Source of the DNA: Bacillota bacterium
GTDB lineage: Bacteria; Bacillota; Clostridia; Acetivibrionales; DSM-1351
Direction of reading: 5' to 3'
NCBI GenBank assembly: GCA_023460955.1
Contig: JAEWOH010000038.1
Span: 1 to 57,715 of the forward strand
DNA length: 57,715 bases
The position numbers and the translations under genes are program-made. Below are positions 33,728 to 42,807 of the stretch, piece after piece. Below the pieces are notes generated by a model that made no database searches, had not been told where the DNA came from, and saw only the letters and a list, made by a program, of their open reading frames with translations. Position 1 is the first letter of the stretch, and every line of letters starts with the position of its first letter.

Positions 33728-34705
33728 CTATTTAATAAATATTTTTGGGATAGAAAGAAATTGTTCTGGGGCAGATAATATTTTAACAACTTCTTCATAA
33801 ACAACTGGTTGATGTGATGAAAGAATCATATCGGCAATTCTTTTAACATGCGTAGGTGAGTAGAAATACCAACCTTCCAATATATCCAACTCTTCGGAAC
33901 ATGTATTTTTAAAAGGAATAACTCTATCATCAATATCTTTCAAAGTTGCTTCATGTTTTTGAATGCTCTGGGAAATTTTATTACGTCTTGAAATTGCTTT
34001 ATCAGAACAAGAACTTAAGTCTGCTTCGCATTTTAATAACTTTTTTTCTATATTTTTTTTAATTTTAAGCAATTTATCATACTCAATGGCAAATTCAGTA
34101 TGAAGAGGACACAATACATGAGTACCATCAGGAAGTTTGCCTCTTTTCCCGGTAATTCTATCAATATCATGTGGCAGGCCACGGGAAGAATACTGGAAAA
34201 GCCAAATTCGATAGATGTGGCCTTTGAAATTGAGCAATACATCTGTGTGATCACCTGAATCTTGCCTTGAATTAAGATTTGTCTGTACATTTTGATCATG
34301 AGACTTAAGATATTCTGTTATTCCATCCGCAAAATCAGGTTCCCTTAAAAATGAAGTCAGTGTTCGTATTCCACGTGCTAAAAAACCATTCAATTTTGCT
34401 GAAGAGTTTTGTGTTTCGATAAACAGTTCAACCAGCCTTACGAGGTAAGCTACGGGCGAAAACATTTTCTTTTCAAACAATTCATGAAAGACATCGGAAT
34501 ACGTAATTTTAACTCCGGTGTGTCCTTCCTCGGTTTTAGGAAGTTTTTCACAAGCATAACCGTTTACGCGCTTGTTCAGCAGATCTAAACTATTGAAACA
34601 TTCATACACATGCGTCCGTAATGTTGCTGAAATATTAAGCTGTGATAAACTTTCTTCAAAAGTTTGCTGCGCCCATCCTGACACTGAATTTCTTATATCA
34701 TACAT
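33728..34705 (-). CDS. Uncharacterised protein of a four-gene defence-like operon
   Basis: Not recognised. The 325-residue protein has a helical N-terminal half (SGWAQQTFEESLSQL, residues 1-160), then DHTDVLLNFKGHIYRIWLFQYS, which looks like the beta-sheet core of a nuclease-like fold (an Asp, then a QYS in place of ExK), and a coiled-coil stretch (KKNIEKKLLKCEADL to about residue 270). It overlaps the upstream gene by 8 nt and lies 11 nt from the restriction enzyme gene, so all belong to one transcript. Confidence 0.5.
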   Translation of the reverse strand: MYDIRNSVSGWAQQTFEESLSQLNISATLRTHVYECFNSLDLLNKRVNGYACEKLPKTEEGHTGVKITYSDVFHELFEKKMFSPVAYLVRLVELFIETQNSSAKLNGFLARGIRTLTSFLREPDFADGITEYLKSHDQNVQTNLNSRQDSGDHTDVLLNFKGHIYRIWLFQYSSRGLPHDIDRITGKRGKLPDGTHVLCPLHTEFAIEYDKLLKIKKNIEKKLLKCEADLSSCSDKAISRRNKISQSIQKHEATLKDIDDRVIPFKNTCSEELDILEGWYFYSPTHVKRIADMILSSHQPVVYEEVVKILSAPEQFLSIPKIFIK

Positions 34706-35333
34706 GATTTAATATCTCCCCTTTTATTATCTCGATTTCTCTTTCGGAATAGAGGAAAAAGTCACCGCAAACCTTGCTACCCCTAAATTCAATTGGTATT
34801 TCAATGCATTTGAAATTTACAGGCTTCTTTGGCCTATATTCTTTTTTTACTCTGGCATGAAGGGCAGTTCTGGTATTTGTAAAAAGATTGAGCCCGAGTA
34901 ATTTATCATTTTTTAATACAACAAGATCAATGCCATATTGAATGTCAATGACTTCGTTATAATAAACGTCATTGAATACTCCTGATTTCTTTAATTTAAC
35001 GCCTAAATGCAAGTCTCGAACAAGTGAAGGATAAGTTCTGAAGACTCTTGCTTCTAAGCCTGCCATTTGATCGCTAGTCAAAGTGGAGGCATTAAAAAAA
35101 GGCTTGTTTTCAAAGATGTAATTATTCCAATATTCTTTTTGATTTGGGACTCTGCCAATTTTTAGGATGTAAGAATAGAAAGGCGGGACAAACATAGGAA
35201 ACTTCATTCCCCATTCCACATCATTTCTTCGTATTTGTGAAAATGTAAGCCGATAGCTTTTTATTTGATTTTCTATCTCTTCACTTGAAAGAGCTATTTT
35301 ATCCAAAGTATTACTTAAACCATCTATTTGCAT
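34698..35333 (-). CDS. Uncharacterised protein, first gene of the four-gene minus-strand operon
   Basis: Not recognised. The 211-residue protein has an N-terminal helical region and a core, ARVFRTYPSLVRDLHLG then IDIQYGIDLVVLKNDKLLGLNLFTNT, in which an Asp and the following strands resemble restriction-nuclease-like folds, though no clear (D/E)xK follows. GAGGAG lies about 9 nt before the start. A TATAAT-like box is seen on the minus strand near 35385. It overlaps the next gene by 8 nt. Confidence 0.5.
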   Translation of the reverse strand: MQIDGLSNTLDKIALSSEEIENQIKSYRLTFSQIRRNDVEWGMKFPMFVPPFYSYILKIGRVPNQKEYWNNYIFENKPFFNASTLTSDQMAGLEARVFRTYPSLVRDLHLGVKLKKSGVFNDVYYNEVIDIQYGIDLVVLKNDKLLGLNLFTNTRTALHARVKKEYRPKKPVNFKCIEIPIEFRGSKVCGDFFLYSEREIEIIKGEILNHV

Positions 35334-35460
35334 AAGATGTCACTCCTCAGTTATTTGGAAACTACTCATGTTATTTTATTCTACATTATATTGGATTAAA
35401 ATGGAATAGAGGGATAAAAAATAACGAAAAAACCTACGCATTGTCGATAGGATGAATTAT

Positions 35461-35489
35461 TTGGTATATGAGGCGTTTCATTGTATAAT
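35461..35489 (+). promoter_or_regulatory. Promoter for the MazG-like gene
   Basis: TTGGTA, 17 nt, TATAAT (35484-35489), 30 nt before ATG 35519. Confidence 0.6.
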
Positions 35490-35518
35490 TAAAATAAATA
35501 TTTTGCGAGGTGATTAAA

Positions 35519-35887
35519 ATGGATATAGGCTCAAAAAGTAAACAAACTTCTATAAATGATAATGATATGAAAATTCAGCAAGTCAAGGAGAGGGTACGTA
35601 AATTTGTATTTGAAAGAGGATGGGAGCAAGACCATAACCCCAAAAATCTGGCAATGTCTATTTCCATAGAAGCAGCCGAATTAATGGAGATTTTTCAGTG
35701 GGTGTCGATAGAGGAGGGCTGGAATATAAATAACTCTTCTGAAAAGTTTACACATTTGAAGGAGGAGCTGGCAGATGTTTTGATTTACTGCTTATCCTTA
35801 TCAAATCAACTGGGGATTGATGTAGCCGAAGCAATTGAAGATAAAATGAAGAAAAATGAAAAAAGATTTCCTGTTAAAAAAAAGTGA
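35519..35887 (+). CDS. MazG-like nucleotide pyrophosphohydrolase
   Basis: A 122-residue all-helical protein with the MazG metal-binding pattern: SIEAAELMEIFQWV and, after a loop, LKEELADVLIYCLSL. Such enzymes hydrolyse (d)NTPs to monophosphates, for example cleaning up non-canonical or phage nucleotides. GAGGTGAT precedes ATG 35519. It has its own promoter and is the first plus-strand gene after the minus-strand operon. It is conventional in prophages and defence islands alike. Confidence 0.85.
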   Translation: MDIGSKSKQTSINDNDMKIQQVKERVRKFVFERGWEQDHNPKNLAMSISIEAAELMEIFQWVSIEEGWNINNSSEKFTHLKEELADVLIYCLSLSNQLGIDVAEAIEDKMKKNEKRFPVKKK

Positions 35888-35913
35888 GAGCTGTTTTAGA
35901 GGAGGATTAATAA

Positions 35914-36006
35914 ATGGAACTTAATAATACATTAACATCCACAGTTTATCTGGTATATGAAAATAAAGTACCTGAATCATTGAGAATTGTTAATAGGTAT
36001 CAGTGA
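35914..36006 (+). CDS. 30-residue ORF with a strong ribosome binding site
   Basis: AGAGGAGGATT lies 4-9 nt before ATG 35914 and the frame (MELNNTLTSTVYLVYENKVP...) closes at TGA 36004-36006. It follows the MazG-like gene by 26 nt, so it can be co-transcribed. Its stop overlaps an inverted repeat. Too short for any call; a leader peptide or small antitoxin is possible. Confidence 0.4.
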   Translation: MELNNTLTSTVYLVYENKVPESLRIVNRYQ

Positions 36007-36014
36007 TTTGATAC
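35997..36014 (+). promoter_or_regulatory. Inverted repeat before the ImmA/IrrE-like gene
   Basis: GTATCA (35997-36002) and TGATAC (36009-36014) form a perfect 6-bp inverted repeat around GTGATT, 24 nt before the ATG at 36038. Confidence 0.45.
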
Positions 36015-36037
36015 AGTTCTGGTAGGAGGGGGCATTC

Positions 36038-37939
36038 ATGGCAAAACTCAATTCATTCAGGGATGTTATCAAGGATAGGTTTTATGATGAAATATTCAAT
36101 GAATTAACTGCATTTGTGGAAGAAAACCCTTCTGCAATTGAAAAAAATACATATACCGTTCAAAGACCGGATGAGGCCACATTGGATAGTTACGATATCA
36201 GGATGATTGATATAACAAAATCCCAAGGAAATGAAATTCGGTTTGATGTTATTGTTGTCGCAGAAATTGAAATTGCTGAAACTGTCAGGAGAAATCGTGA
36301 AACCGATAGCACGGAACAGTGGTTCAAAATTTCTTGCTCTGCGAAGCTGGATGACGGCCTGAAAGATTTTTCCGTATTAGATATAAGTGTCTATAGTTAC
36401 CGGTCATTTAAAGCAGTCAATGTATCTGAGTATTTAGTTCCCATCATCTCCAAGGAGCAGCTTGATGACGTGGCAGAGACCTTCCTTGAGAAGTATTTTC
36501 CTGAAGCATTAACCCAGCCAATGGCAGTTACGCCCAATGTTGTTGCGGAACGGATGGGTCTCGATATTCAGGAGGTACATATTACAAAGACATGCACTGT
36601 CTTTGGACAAGTTTATTTTTCTGACTGCGAGATACAGTATTATGATAGTGACGCCAGGGCATACAAGCCTTTACATGTAAAAAGGGGAACAATCCTAGTG
36701 GACCCAAATGTGTACTTTATGCGCAATATAGGATCTATGAATAATACCATTATTCACGAGTGCGTCCACTGGGAATTGCATAAGAATTTTTTTGAACTGG
36801 AAAAGCTATACAACAGGGAGGCACGGTCAATCAGCTGTCAGGTCAAAGAAGGAGTAAGACCGGAAAAACACCGAACACCGCTGGATTGGATGGAGTGGCA
36901 TGCTAACTCTATAGCTCCAAGGATACTTATGCCAGCAAAGCAGACAAGGCAGAAAATAGAGGAGCTTATCGATAAAAACAAGAGGGTTCTTCAGAGTGAT
37001 AACATTGCCGACATTATGGAGTCTGTGGTTTTTGAATTGGCTGAGTTCTTCGAAGTGTCAAGAATAGCTGCGAAAATAAGAATGATCGACCTTGGCTATA
37101 CAGAGACTATTGGTGTTTTAACATATATTGATGACCATTACATATCAAATTATGCTTTTGAAAGGTCTGCTCTCAAGAATAACCAAACCTTCACCATCGG
37201 AATTCAGGATTCATTATTTGAATATGCTACAAATCCAGATTTTAGAAAACTGTTGGATTCCGGAAAATATGTGTATGTTGATGCTCATTTTTGTATCAAT
37301 GACACAAAGTACATCCGAAGAAATGAATATGGTCAAGCTGATCTTACAGATTATGCGAGACAACACATCGATGAGTGCTGCCTTGTTTTTGATATCAAGA
37401 CCCGTAAAAATGAAAGATACGGTGTCAAGTATTATAAAGAATGTGTGCTTTTCAGAGATGCCGAATCTGATACAGTCGTTGAGACCAAATACAGCAATAC
37501 AACACATAATGCTACAATTGACCAAAGAGCGGAAGAACTCAAGAAAATCGGTGCTGAAGCAAAACAGGTAGCGGGTATATATCGACAGCTTCCATCCACT
37601 TTTGCGGATACTCTTGTAGTACATATGGATAGACTTAAATATACTGAAGAAGCATTGGCCGAGAATGCTTTGGTTACTGCAAAAACCATTCAACGAATGA
37701 GAAATGATATGAAGTATAAACCGAAATTAGAAACAGTAGTTGCAGTATGTATAGGTCTGCAACTCCATCCGGTTTTAAGCATAGATCTGGTTGCCAAAGC
37801 TGGGCACTCGTTCAAACAATTTGATGAGGAACACATTATTTACCAATGGCTGTTGAATACCAAATATCAATGTTCCATATATGAATGCAATGAGATTTTA
37901 AGAGCCAATAACTGCAAGGTCTTGTGTAAAGAAGAGTAG
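36038..37939 (+). CDS. ImmA/IrrE-like metallopeptidase with C-terminal HTH
   Basis: The 633-residue protein has a zinc-protease motif, IIHECVHWELHK (HExxH), around residue 240, with further helical zinc-ligand region to MEWHANSIAPRILMP. This is the fold of ImmA/IrrE, which cleave phage repressors to trigger induction. The last about 90 residues (EALAENALVTAKTIQRMRND to SIDLVAKAG) look like an XRE-type helix-turn-helix. It opens the phage-like part of the window, so control of lysogeny is plausible. GGAGGGGG precedes the ATG, and a terminator follows. Confidence 0.82.
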   Translation: MAKLNSFRDVIKDRFYDEIFNELTAFVEENPSAIEKNTYTVQRPDEATLDSYDIRMIDITKSQGNEIRFDVIVVAEIEIAETVRRNRETDSTEQWFKISCSAKLDDGLKDFSVLDISVYSYRSFKAVNVSEYLVPIISKEQLDDVAETFLEKYFPEALTQPMAVTPNVVAERMGLDIQEVHITKTCTVFGQVYFSDCEIQYYDSDARAYKPLHVKRGTILVDPNVYFMRNIGSMNNTIIHECVHWELHKNFFELEKLYNREARSISCQVKEGVRPEKHRTPLDWMEWHANSIAPRILMPAKQTRQKIEELIDKNKRVLQSDNIADIMESVVFELAEFFEVSRIAAKIRMIDLGYTETIGVLTYIDDHYISNYAFERSALKNNQTFTIGIQDSLFEYATNPDFRKLLDSGKYVYVDAHFCINDTKYIRRNEYGQADLTDYARQHIDECCLVFDIKTRKNERYGVKYYKECVLFRDAESDTVVETKYSNTTHNATIDQRAEELKKIGAEAKQVAGIYRQLPSTFADTLVVHMDRLKYTEEALAENALVTAKTIQRMRNDMKYKPKLETVVAVCIGLQLHPVLSIDLVAKAGHSFKQFDEEHIIYQWLLNTKYQCSIYECNEILRANNCKVLCKEE

Positions 37940-37957
37940 AAAATAATATTTTATGAG

Positions 37958-38075
37958 CCGGACATTTTTTGTCCGGTTATTTTTTTGCGTATTTATAGGT
38001 TTCCTGCGAACCGCAATTTGGACTTGCGGTGCATAGGGAACCTTTTTGCTTTGAAAATGGACATTTCATGTCCGG
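37958..38075 (+). promoter_or_regulatory. Terminator, nested hairpin and twin palindromes before the phage early operon
   Basis: CCGGACA/TGTCCGG (37958-37976) plus T-run is a terminator for the metallopeptidase gene. It contains GGACATTTTTTGTCC (37960-37974), and GGACATTTCATGTCC recurs at 38059-38073, 13 of 15 bases identical and both palindromic. Between them a larger hairpin (37997-38043, AGGTT/AACCT enclosing CCGCA/TGCGG) is followed by T5. The layout suggests repressor operators plus attenuation ahead of the 38154 operon. Confidence 0.6.
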
Positions 38076-38153
38076 GGAAAGTCTCTCAAAACACATTAAG
38101 ATTGTATCAAGAGAGTTGGCCAACCTCTAAAAAATACGAAGGGATGAAAAGTG

Positions 38154-38468
38154 ATGGATGATACTTATCTGAAAATTGCAGAAGGATTTGAAAAGGTTGC
38201 TCAATCTTTCCGTGCTTTGGCTTCCTCTAAAGAGGTTGTACAGAGTGGGCAGGTTGAAGAGCTTTCAGATCAAAAAGCTGATACTCCTGCAGAACCTCCA
38301 AAACCAACAGTGACGATTGAGCAAATTCGCTCGGTGCTTGCCAAGAAAAGCCAAGCCGGAAAAACAGCCGATGTTCGTGAACTTCTGGGGAAATTCGGTG
38401 CAACCAAGCTGAGTGAGATAAATCAGGATTCATATCCCGAGCTGCTCAAGTCTGCGGAGGAACTGTAA
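38154..38468 (+). CDS. Small phage protein of the type annotated rrp5-like
   Basis: A 104-residue protein with a helical N-terminus (YLKIAEGFEKVAQSFRALAS), a Glu/Ala/Pro-rich linker, and a C-terminal segment resembling SAP-like or helix-loop-helix (TIEQIRSVLAKKSQAGKTADVRELLGKFGATKLSEI). Homologues sit just upstream of DUF2800 genes in many Firmicute phages and are often labelled rRNA biogenesis protein rrp5, a name without functional basis. ATG 38154 (AAGGGAT upstream). Its stop overlaps the next start by 1 nt. Confidence 0.72.
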   Translation: MDDTYLKIAEGFEKVAQSFRALASSKEVVQSGQVEELSDQKADTPAEPPKPTVTIEQIRSVLAKKSQAGKTADVRELLGKFGATKLSEINQDSYPELLKSAEEL

Positions 38469-39595
38469 TGGGACATGCTGTTTGCTCCGCCTCCGGGTCG
38501 CACCGATGGCTCAATTGCACCAGGTCGGCAAGACTGGAACTAACCTTTGATGAAACGGAAAGTTCTGTTGCAGCCGAAGGAACTGCAGCACATGCCCTTT
38601 GTGAGCACAAGCTGCGGAAGGCCCTGAAGATAAGGTCTAAAAAGCCGGTATCGCAATTTGACAGCGATGAAATGGATGAATATACGGACGGATATGTGGC
38701 ATTTGTGCTTGAAGTGCTGGCACAGGTAAAGCAGAGATGCAAGGACCCCATTGTTCTTATAGAACAGAAATTGGATCTTTCCTGTTATGTGCCGGAAGGT
38801 TCGGGAACCTGTGACACCATGATTGTCGGGGATGGAATATTGCATATCTTTGATTTCAAGTATGGACAGGGAATTGTTGTCGAAGCAGAGGACAACCCTC
38901 AGATGAAGCTTTATGCTCTCGGAGCTTTGGAATTGTTCGACAGTCTGTATGACATCCAGGGGGTGGCAATGACCATATATCAGCCGCGCAGAGAGAATGT
39001 AAGCACCTGGACTATAGAGGTTGCAGAACTTAAAGCCTGGGCCGAAGACGTACTGAAACCAAAAGCCATGATGGCCTTCAACGGCGAAGGGGAGTACCTG
39101 CCCGGTGAATGGTGTACATTCTGCAGAGCAAGCGTCAAATGCCGTGCCAAAGCAGAAGAGAAGATGAAGCTTGCAACCATGGAATTCGCACTGCCACCAC
39201 TGCTTACGGATGCTGAAATAGAAGAAATATTATCTTCTCTCGATGACCTGACCAAATGGGCCAATGGAATTATAGCTTATGCCACAAATGCTGCCATCAG
39301 CAACGGCAAACAGTGGAATGGCTTTAAACTGGTTGAAGGCAGATCGGTCAGAAAGTACACAGATGAAACTGCAGTGGCTGAAGCCGCAAATGGTGCGGGA
39401 TATACAGATATTTACAAACAAAGCCTTATCACTCTTACAGAAATGGAGAAGCTGATGGGCAAAGCAAAATTCAACGAGGTTCTCGGTGGACTCGTGCATA
39501 AACCGCCGGGGAAGCTGACCTTGGTTCCCATATCGGACAAGCGTCAGGAAGTAAGTATTTCAAATGTAAATGATGAATTCAAGGAGGATTTTTGA
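38468..39595 (+). CDS. DUF2800 phage protein, Cas4/RecB-like nuclease fold
   Basis: The 375-residue protein has PD-(D/E)xK nuclease landmarks: GTAAHALCEHKL, GTCDTMIVGDGILHIFDFKYG (Asp and the DxK pair), and QMKLYALGAL. A C-terminal cysteine set (WCTFCRASVKC, with Cys of ALCEHK) could bind an Fe-S cluster, as in Cas4. In these phages it always accompanies the DUF2815 SSB-like protein and the polymerase, implying a role in replication or recombination. Confidence 0.85.
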   Translation: MGHAVCSASGSHRWLNCTRSARLELTFDETESSVAAEGTAAHALCEHKLRKALKIRSKKPVSQFDSDEMDEYTDGYVAFVLEVLAQVKQRCKDPIVLIEQKLDLSCYVPEGSGTCDTMIVGDGILHIFDFKYGQGIVVEAEDNPQMKLYALGALELFDSLYDIQGVAMTIYQPRRENVSTWTIEVAELKAWAEDVLKPKAMMAFNGEGEYLPGEWCTFCRASVKCRAKAEEKMKLATMEFALPPLLTDAEIEEILSSLDDLTKWANGIIAYATNAAISNGKQWNGFKLVEGRSVRKYTDETAVAEAANGAGYTDIYKQSLITLTEMEKLMGKAKFNEVLGGLVHKPPGKLTLVPISDKRQEVSISNVNDEFKEDF

Positions 39596-39596
39596 G

Positions 39597-40142
39597 ATGA
39601 ATAATAATGTAACTACGAAGGTTGTCACAGGTATTGTAAGGCTTTCCTATGCGAATGTCTGGGAGCCAAAGTCCATAAACGGAGGCGCTGAAAAATACAG
39701 TGTCAGCGTAATCATTCCAAAATCAGATACAAAAACCATCAATGCAATAAATGCTGCTGTAGACCTTGCCATAAAGGAAGGCGCAGGCAAATTTGGCGGT
39801 AAAATTCCGAACAAGGCTTCTCTGAAGCTTCCGCTCCGTGACGGTGATGCAGAGCGTGATGACGAGGCTTACAAGGGTGCATATTTTGTGAATGCAAACT
39901 CCAAGACTCCTCCCCAGATTGTGGACAAGGATTTGAATCCGGTTCTTGATAAAACCGAGGTCTATAGCGGTTGCTATGCCCGTGTGTCACTCACCTTCTA
40001 TGCTTTCAACAGCAACGGAAACAAAGGTATAGCCTGCGGTCTTGGTAACATTCAAAAAATCCGTGACGGTGAAACCCTGGGTGGCAGAAGCAGTGCGGAG
40101 GATGATTTTGCAAGTGATGCGGACGATGACTTCCTTGCATAA
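39597..40142 (+). CDS. DUF2815 single-stranded DNA-binding-like phage protein
   Basis: A 181-residue protein of the DUF2815 family, seen in KVVTGIVRLSYANVWEPK, KYSVSVIIPKSD and the acidic C-terminal tail ending DDDFLA, which resembles the partner-binding tail of SSB proteins. It is likely an OB-fold SSB for the phage replisome. ATG 39597 has AAGGAGG 8-9 nt upstream; an earlier in-frame start lies inside the previous gene. Confidence 0.85.
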   Translation: MNNNVTTKVVTGIVRLSYANVWEPKSINGGAEKYSVSVIIPKSDTKTINAINAAVDLAIKEGAGKFGGKIPNKASLKLPLRDGDAERDDEAYKGAYFVNANSKTPPQIVDKDLNPVLDKTEVYSGCYARVSLTFYAFNSNGNKGIACGLGNIQKIRDGETLGGRSSAEDDFASDADDDFLA

Positions 40143-40204
40143 ACCAGTGTTTGAAAAATGGGTGGCAGAGCATACCTCTGCCGCTCAAAATCCAAGGAGG
40201 TTGT

Positions 40205-42139
40205 ATGAAAAGCATCAGTATTGATATTGAAACCTATTCTTCCGCCGACCTTGGGAAGTCGGGTGTGTACCGCTACACTGAAGCGGATGACTTTGAAATA
40301 CTACTCTTTTCCTACGCATTTGATGATTATGAAATTCATGTGGTTGATCTGGCAGGCGGAGAACAAATCCCTAATGTCGTTATAGCAGCCATATTTGACC
40401 CGAATGTTGTCAAATGGGCATTCAACGCCCAGTTTGAGCGAATCTGCCTGTCACGGCATTTCGGGAAGCTACTACTGCCGGATTCATGGAGATGCACCAT
40501 GGTGTGGTCCGCATATATGGGACTGCCTCTGTCACTTGAAGGTGTCGGTGCAGTAATGGGTCTGGAAAAGCAGAAGTTGAAGGAGGGCAAGGAACTCATC
40601 CGCTACTTCAGTGTTCCCTGCAAGCCAACCAAATCAAACGGTAACCGCACACGGAACCTGCCATGCCACGCACCCGAAAAATGGTGTCTTTTTAAACAAT
40701 ATAACGCTCGGGATGTGGAAGTTGAAAAAAGCGTAAAGGAAAAGCTTGCAAGGTTTCCGGTGCCTGAGCAAGAGTGGTCAAATTACATCCTTGACCAGCA
40801 GATAAATGACCGCGGCATACGGTTGGATATGCCATTTGTAAAACAGGCCATCAGATGTGATGAGCAGTTTAGAAATACACATATTGAAAAGGCTCGGAAC
40901 TTAACCGGTCTTGAGAATCCCAATTCCACACAGCAGCTGAAAGAATGGCTTTCAGACAATGGACTTATTGTTGATTCACTTAGTAAAGCTGCTGTAAATG
41001 ATTTGCTTGAGTCTGCTGACGGGGATGTTGAAGAGGCTCTTCAGTTAAGACGGGAACTCGCAAAATCCAGTGTGAAAAAGTACACCGCTATGGAAATGGC
41101 TGTATGCGGGGATGGAAGAGCACATGGACTGCTGCAGTTTTATGGAGCAAACCGTACTGGGAGGTATGCAGGCCGGCTGATCCAGGTTCACAACCTGCCT
41201 CAGAACCATTTGCCGGATCTGGCAGATGTTAGAGAGCTTATAAAATACGGTAGGTTTGATGTAGTGGAATTACTGTATGATTCGGTACCAATAGTTTTAT
41301 CAGAACTTATCCGCACAGCCTTTATTCCCAAAGATGGACATAAGTTTCTTGTTGCGGACTTTTCAGCAATCGAGGCTCGGGTCATTGCATGGCTTGCGGG
41401 AGAAAGCTGGAGACAACAGGTGTTTGCCTCCCACGGCAAAATATATGAAGCCTCTGCATCACAGATGTTCCATGTTCCAATTGAGGAAATCACCAAAGGT
41501 AGTCCTTTGAGGCAAAAAGGCAAGATTGCTGAACTGGCGCTTGGTTATGGCGGCTCAGTTGGAGCATTGACCGCCATGGGGGCATTGTCAATGGGAGTGC
41601 AGGAAGAGGAACTCCTGCCACTGGTAAAAGCATGGCGTAATGCCAACCCCAATATAGTTAAACTTTGGTGGGATGTGGACAAGGCTGCATTTGCAGCAGT
41701 TAAGGAACGAACCCAGGTGCAGCTTGGAAGACTGTTGTTCACGTATGAAAGCGGAATCCTTTTAATCCGGCTTCCATCAGGCAGGCGGCTATCTTATGTG
41801 AAGCCAAAGATTGAAATTAACCGCTATGACCGTGAGGGAGTAACCTACGAGGGTGTCGGTGAGTCGAAGAAATGGCAGCGTATTGAAAGCTACGGCCCCA
41901 AATTTGTTGAGAACATTGTACAGGCAATCTCCCGCGACCTGCTTGCTGAGGCAATGCAGCGGCTCAATACTGAAGGTTTCAGGATTGTGATGCATGTGCA
42001 TGACGAGGTGGTGGTGGAATCTGATAGCCCCGGTGAACTTGGAAGAATGTGTGAAATTATGGGGCAGGTGCCTGAATGGGCAGACGGACTATTACTCAGA
42101 GCAGACGGCTTTGTCTGTGACTTTTATAAAAAAGACTAA
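40205..42139 (+). CDS. Phage family A DNA polymerase with 3'-5' exonuclease domain
   Basis: A 644-residue enzyme. The N-terminal DnaQ-like proofreading domain shows SIDIETYSSADL (DxE). The C-terminal polymerase has motif A VADFSAIEARVIAWLAGE, the O-helix region KIAELALGYGGSVGAL, and motif C MHVHDEVVVES (HDE), i.e. the full PolI palm. There is no 5' nuclease. It is the replicative polymerase of this phage type. ATG 40205 has AAGGAGG upstream. Confidence 0.95.
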   Translation: MKSISIDIETYSSADLGKSGVYRYTEADDFEILLFSYAFDDYEIHVVDLAGGEQIPNVVIAAIFDPNVVKWAFNAQFERICLSRHFGKLLLPDSWRCTMVWSAYMGLPLSLEGVGAVMGLEKQKLKEGKELIRYFSVPCKPTKSNGNRTRNLPCHAPEKWCLFKQYNARDVEVEKSVKEKLARFPVPEQEWSNYILDQQINDRGIRLDMPFVKQAIRCDEQFRNTHIEKARNLTGLENPNSTQQLKEWLSDNGLIVDSLSKAAVNDLLESADGDVEEALQLRRELAKSSVKKYTAMEMAVCGDGRAHGLLQFYGANRTGRYAGRLIQVHNLPQNHLPDLADVRELIKYGRFDVVELLYDSVPIVLSELIRTAFIPKDGHKFLVADFSAIEARVIAWLAGESWRQQVFASHGKIYEASASQMFHVPIEEITKGSPLRQKGKIAELALGYGGSVGALTAMGALSMGVQEEELLPLVKAWRNANPNIVKLWWDVDKAAFAAVKERTQVQLGRLLFTYESGILLIRLPSGRRLSYVKPKIEINRYDREGVTYEGVGESKKWQRIESYGPKFVENIVQAISRDLLAEAMQRLNTEGFRIVMHVHDEVVVESDSPGELGRMCEIMGQVPEWADGLLLRADGFVCDFYKKD

Positions 42140-42154
42140 GGGAGGTTTATAGAT

Positions 42155-42796
42155 ATGAAAAGTAATCTTGTATTCGAAAAGAAGGGTTTTATCTACACAA
42201 GCAGCACGGTGATTGCAGAAAAATCGGAGATACAACATGAATCGGTAGTCAGGCTTATCAGCAACAACATTGATGACATAAAGGCATTCGGCAATTTTGA
42301 TTTTTCCGATTTGAAATCGGGAAAAAGAGGACGCCCCACAAGGGTCTACTACCTCAATGAGCGGCAGGCCACCCTCATAATGATGTATCTGGACAATACC
42401 GAACCGGTAAAAAGGTTCAAGAAAGCACTGGTACAGGCATTTTTCCAGATGGCGGAGTTCATAAGGGCATTGAATACTGCAAGGCTTGAGTTTCCGGAAT
42501 TGACATCGGCAATTCTTGAAGTGCATGAAACACCAAAGCACTACCACTTTTCAAATGAGATGGACATGATTAACCGCATTGTTCTTGGGATGACGGCAAA
42601 ACAGTATAAGGAAGCCAAAGGTATTGGAGATGTTCCATCAATCCGTCCATATCTGACAGCTGAACAGCTTTATCTTATAGGAATGCTTCAGAAAACGGAC
42701 ATTGGCCTTGTGCTTACAGAGCCTGACTTCCAGAAGAGGAAGCAGACTTTGGAATGGTACTGTGCAAGGCTGAAACAAAAGTTGCTGATTGCATAA
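42155..42796 (+). CDS. Rha-family phage regulatory protein
   Basis: A 213-residue protein with an N-terminal Rha (phage regulatory) domain: SSTVIAEKSEIQHESVVRLI, GRPTRVYYLNERQATLIMMYLDNTEPVKRFKKALVQAF. Rha proteins interfere with phage growth in IHF-deficient hosts, otherwise their role is unclear. The C-terminal 90 residues are helical and not recognised. GGGAGG lies 9 nt before the ATG. Confidence 0.82.
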   Translation: MKSNLVFEKKGFIYTSSTVIAEKSEIQHESVVRLISNNIDDIKAFGNFDFSDLKSGKRGRPTRVYYLNERQATLIMMYLDNTEPVKRFKKALVQAFFQMAEFIRALNTARLEFPELTSAILEVHETPKHYHFSNEMDMINRIVLGMTAKQYKEAKGIGDVPSIRPYLTAEQLYLIGMLQKTDIGLVLTEPDFQKRKQTLEWYCARLKQKLLIA

Positions 42797-42807
42797 GGAG
42801 GATGACC

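Noticed and set aside
42092..42547. Long minus-strand frames opposite phage genes
   Set aside because: They mirror strong coding frames on the plus strand and have no start signals or recognisable domains.
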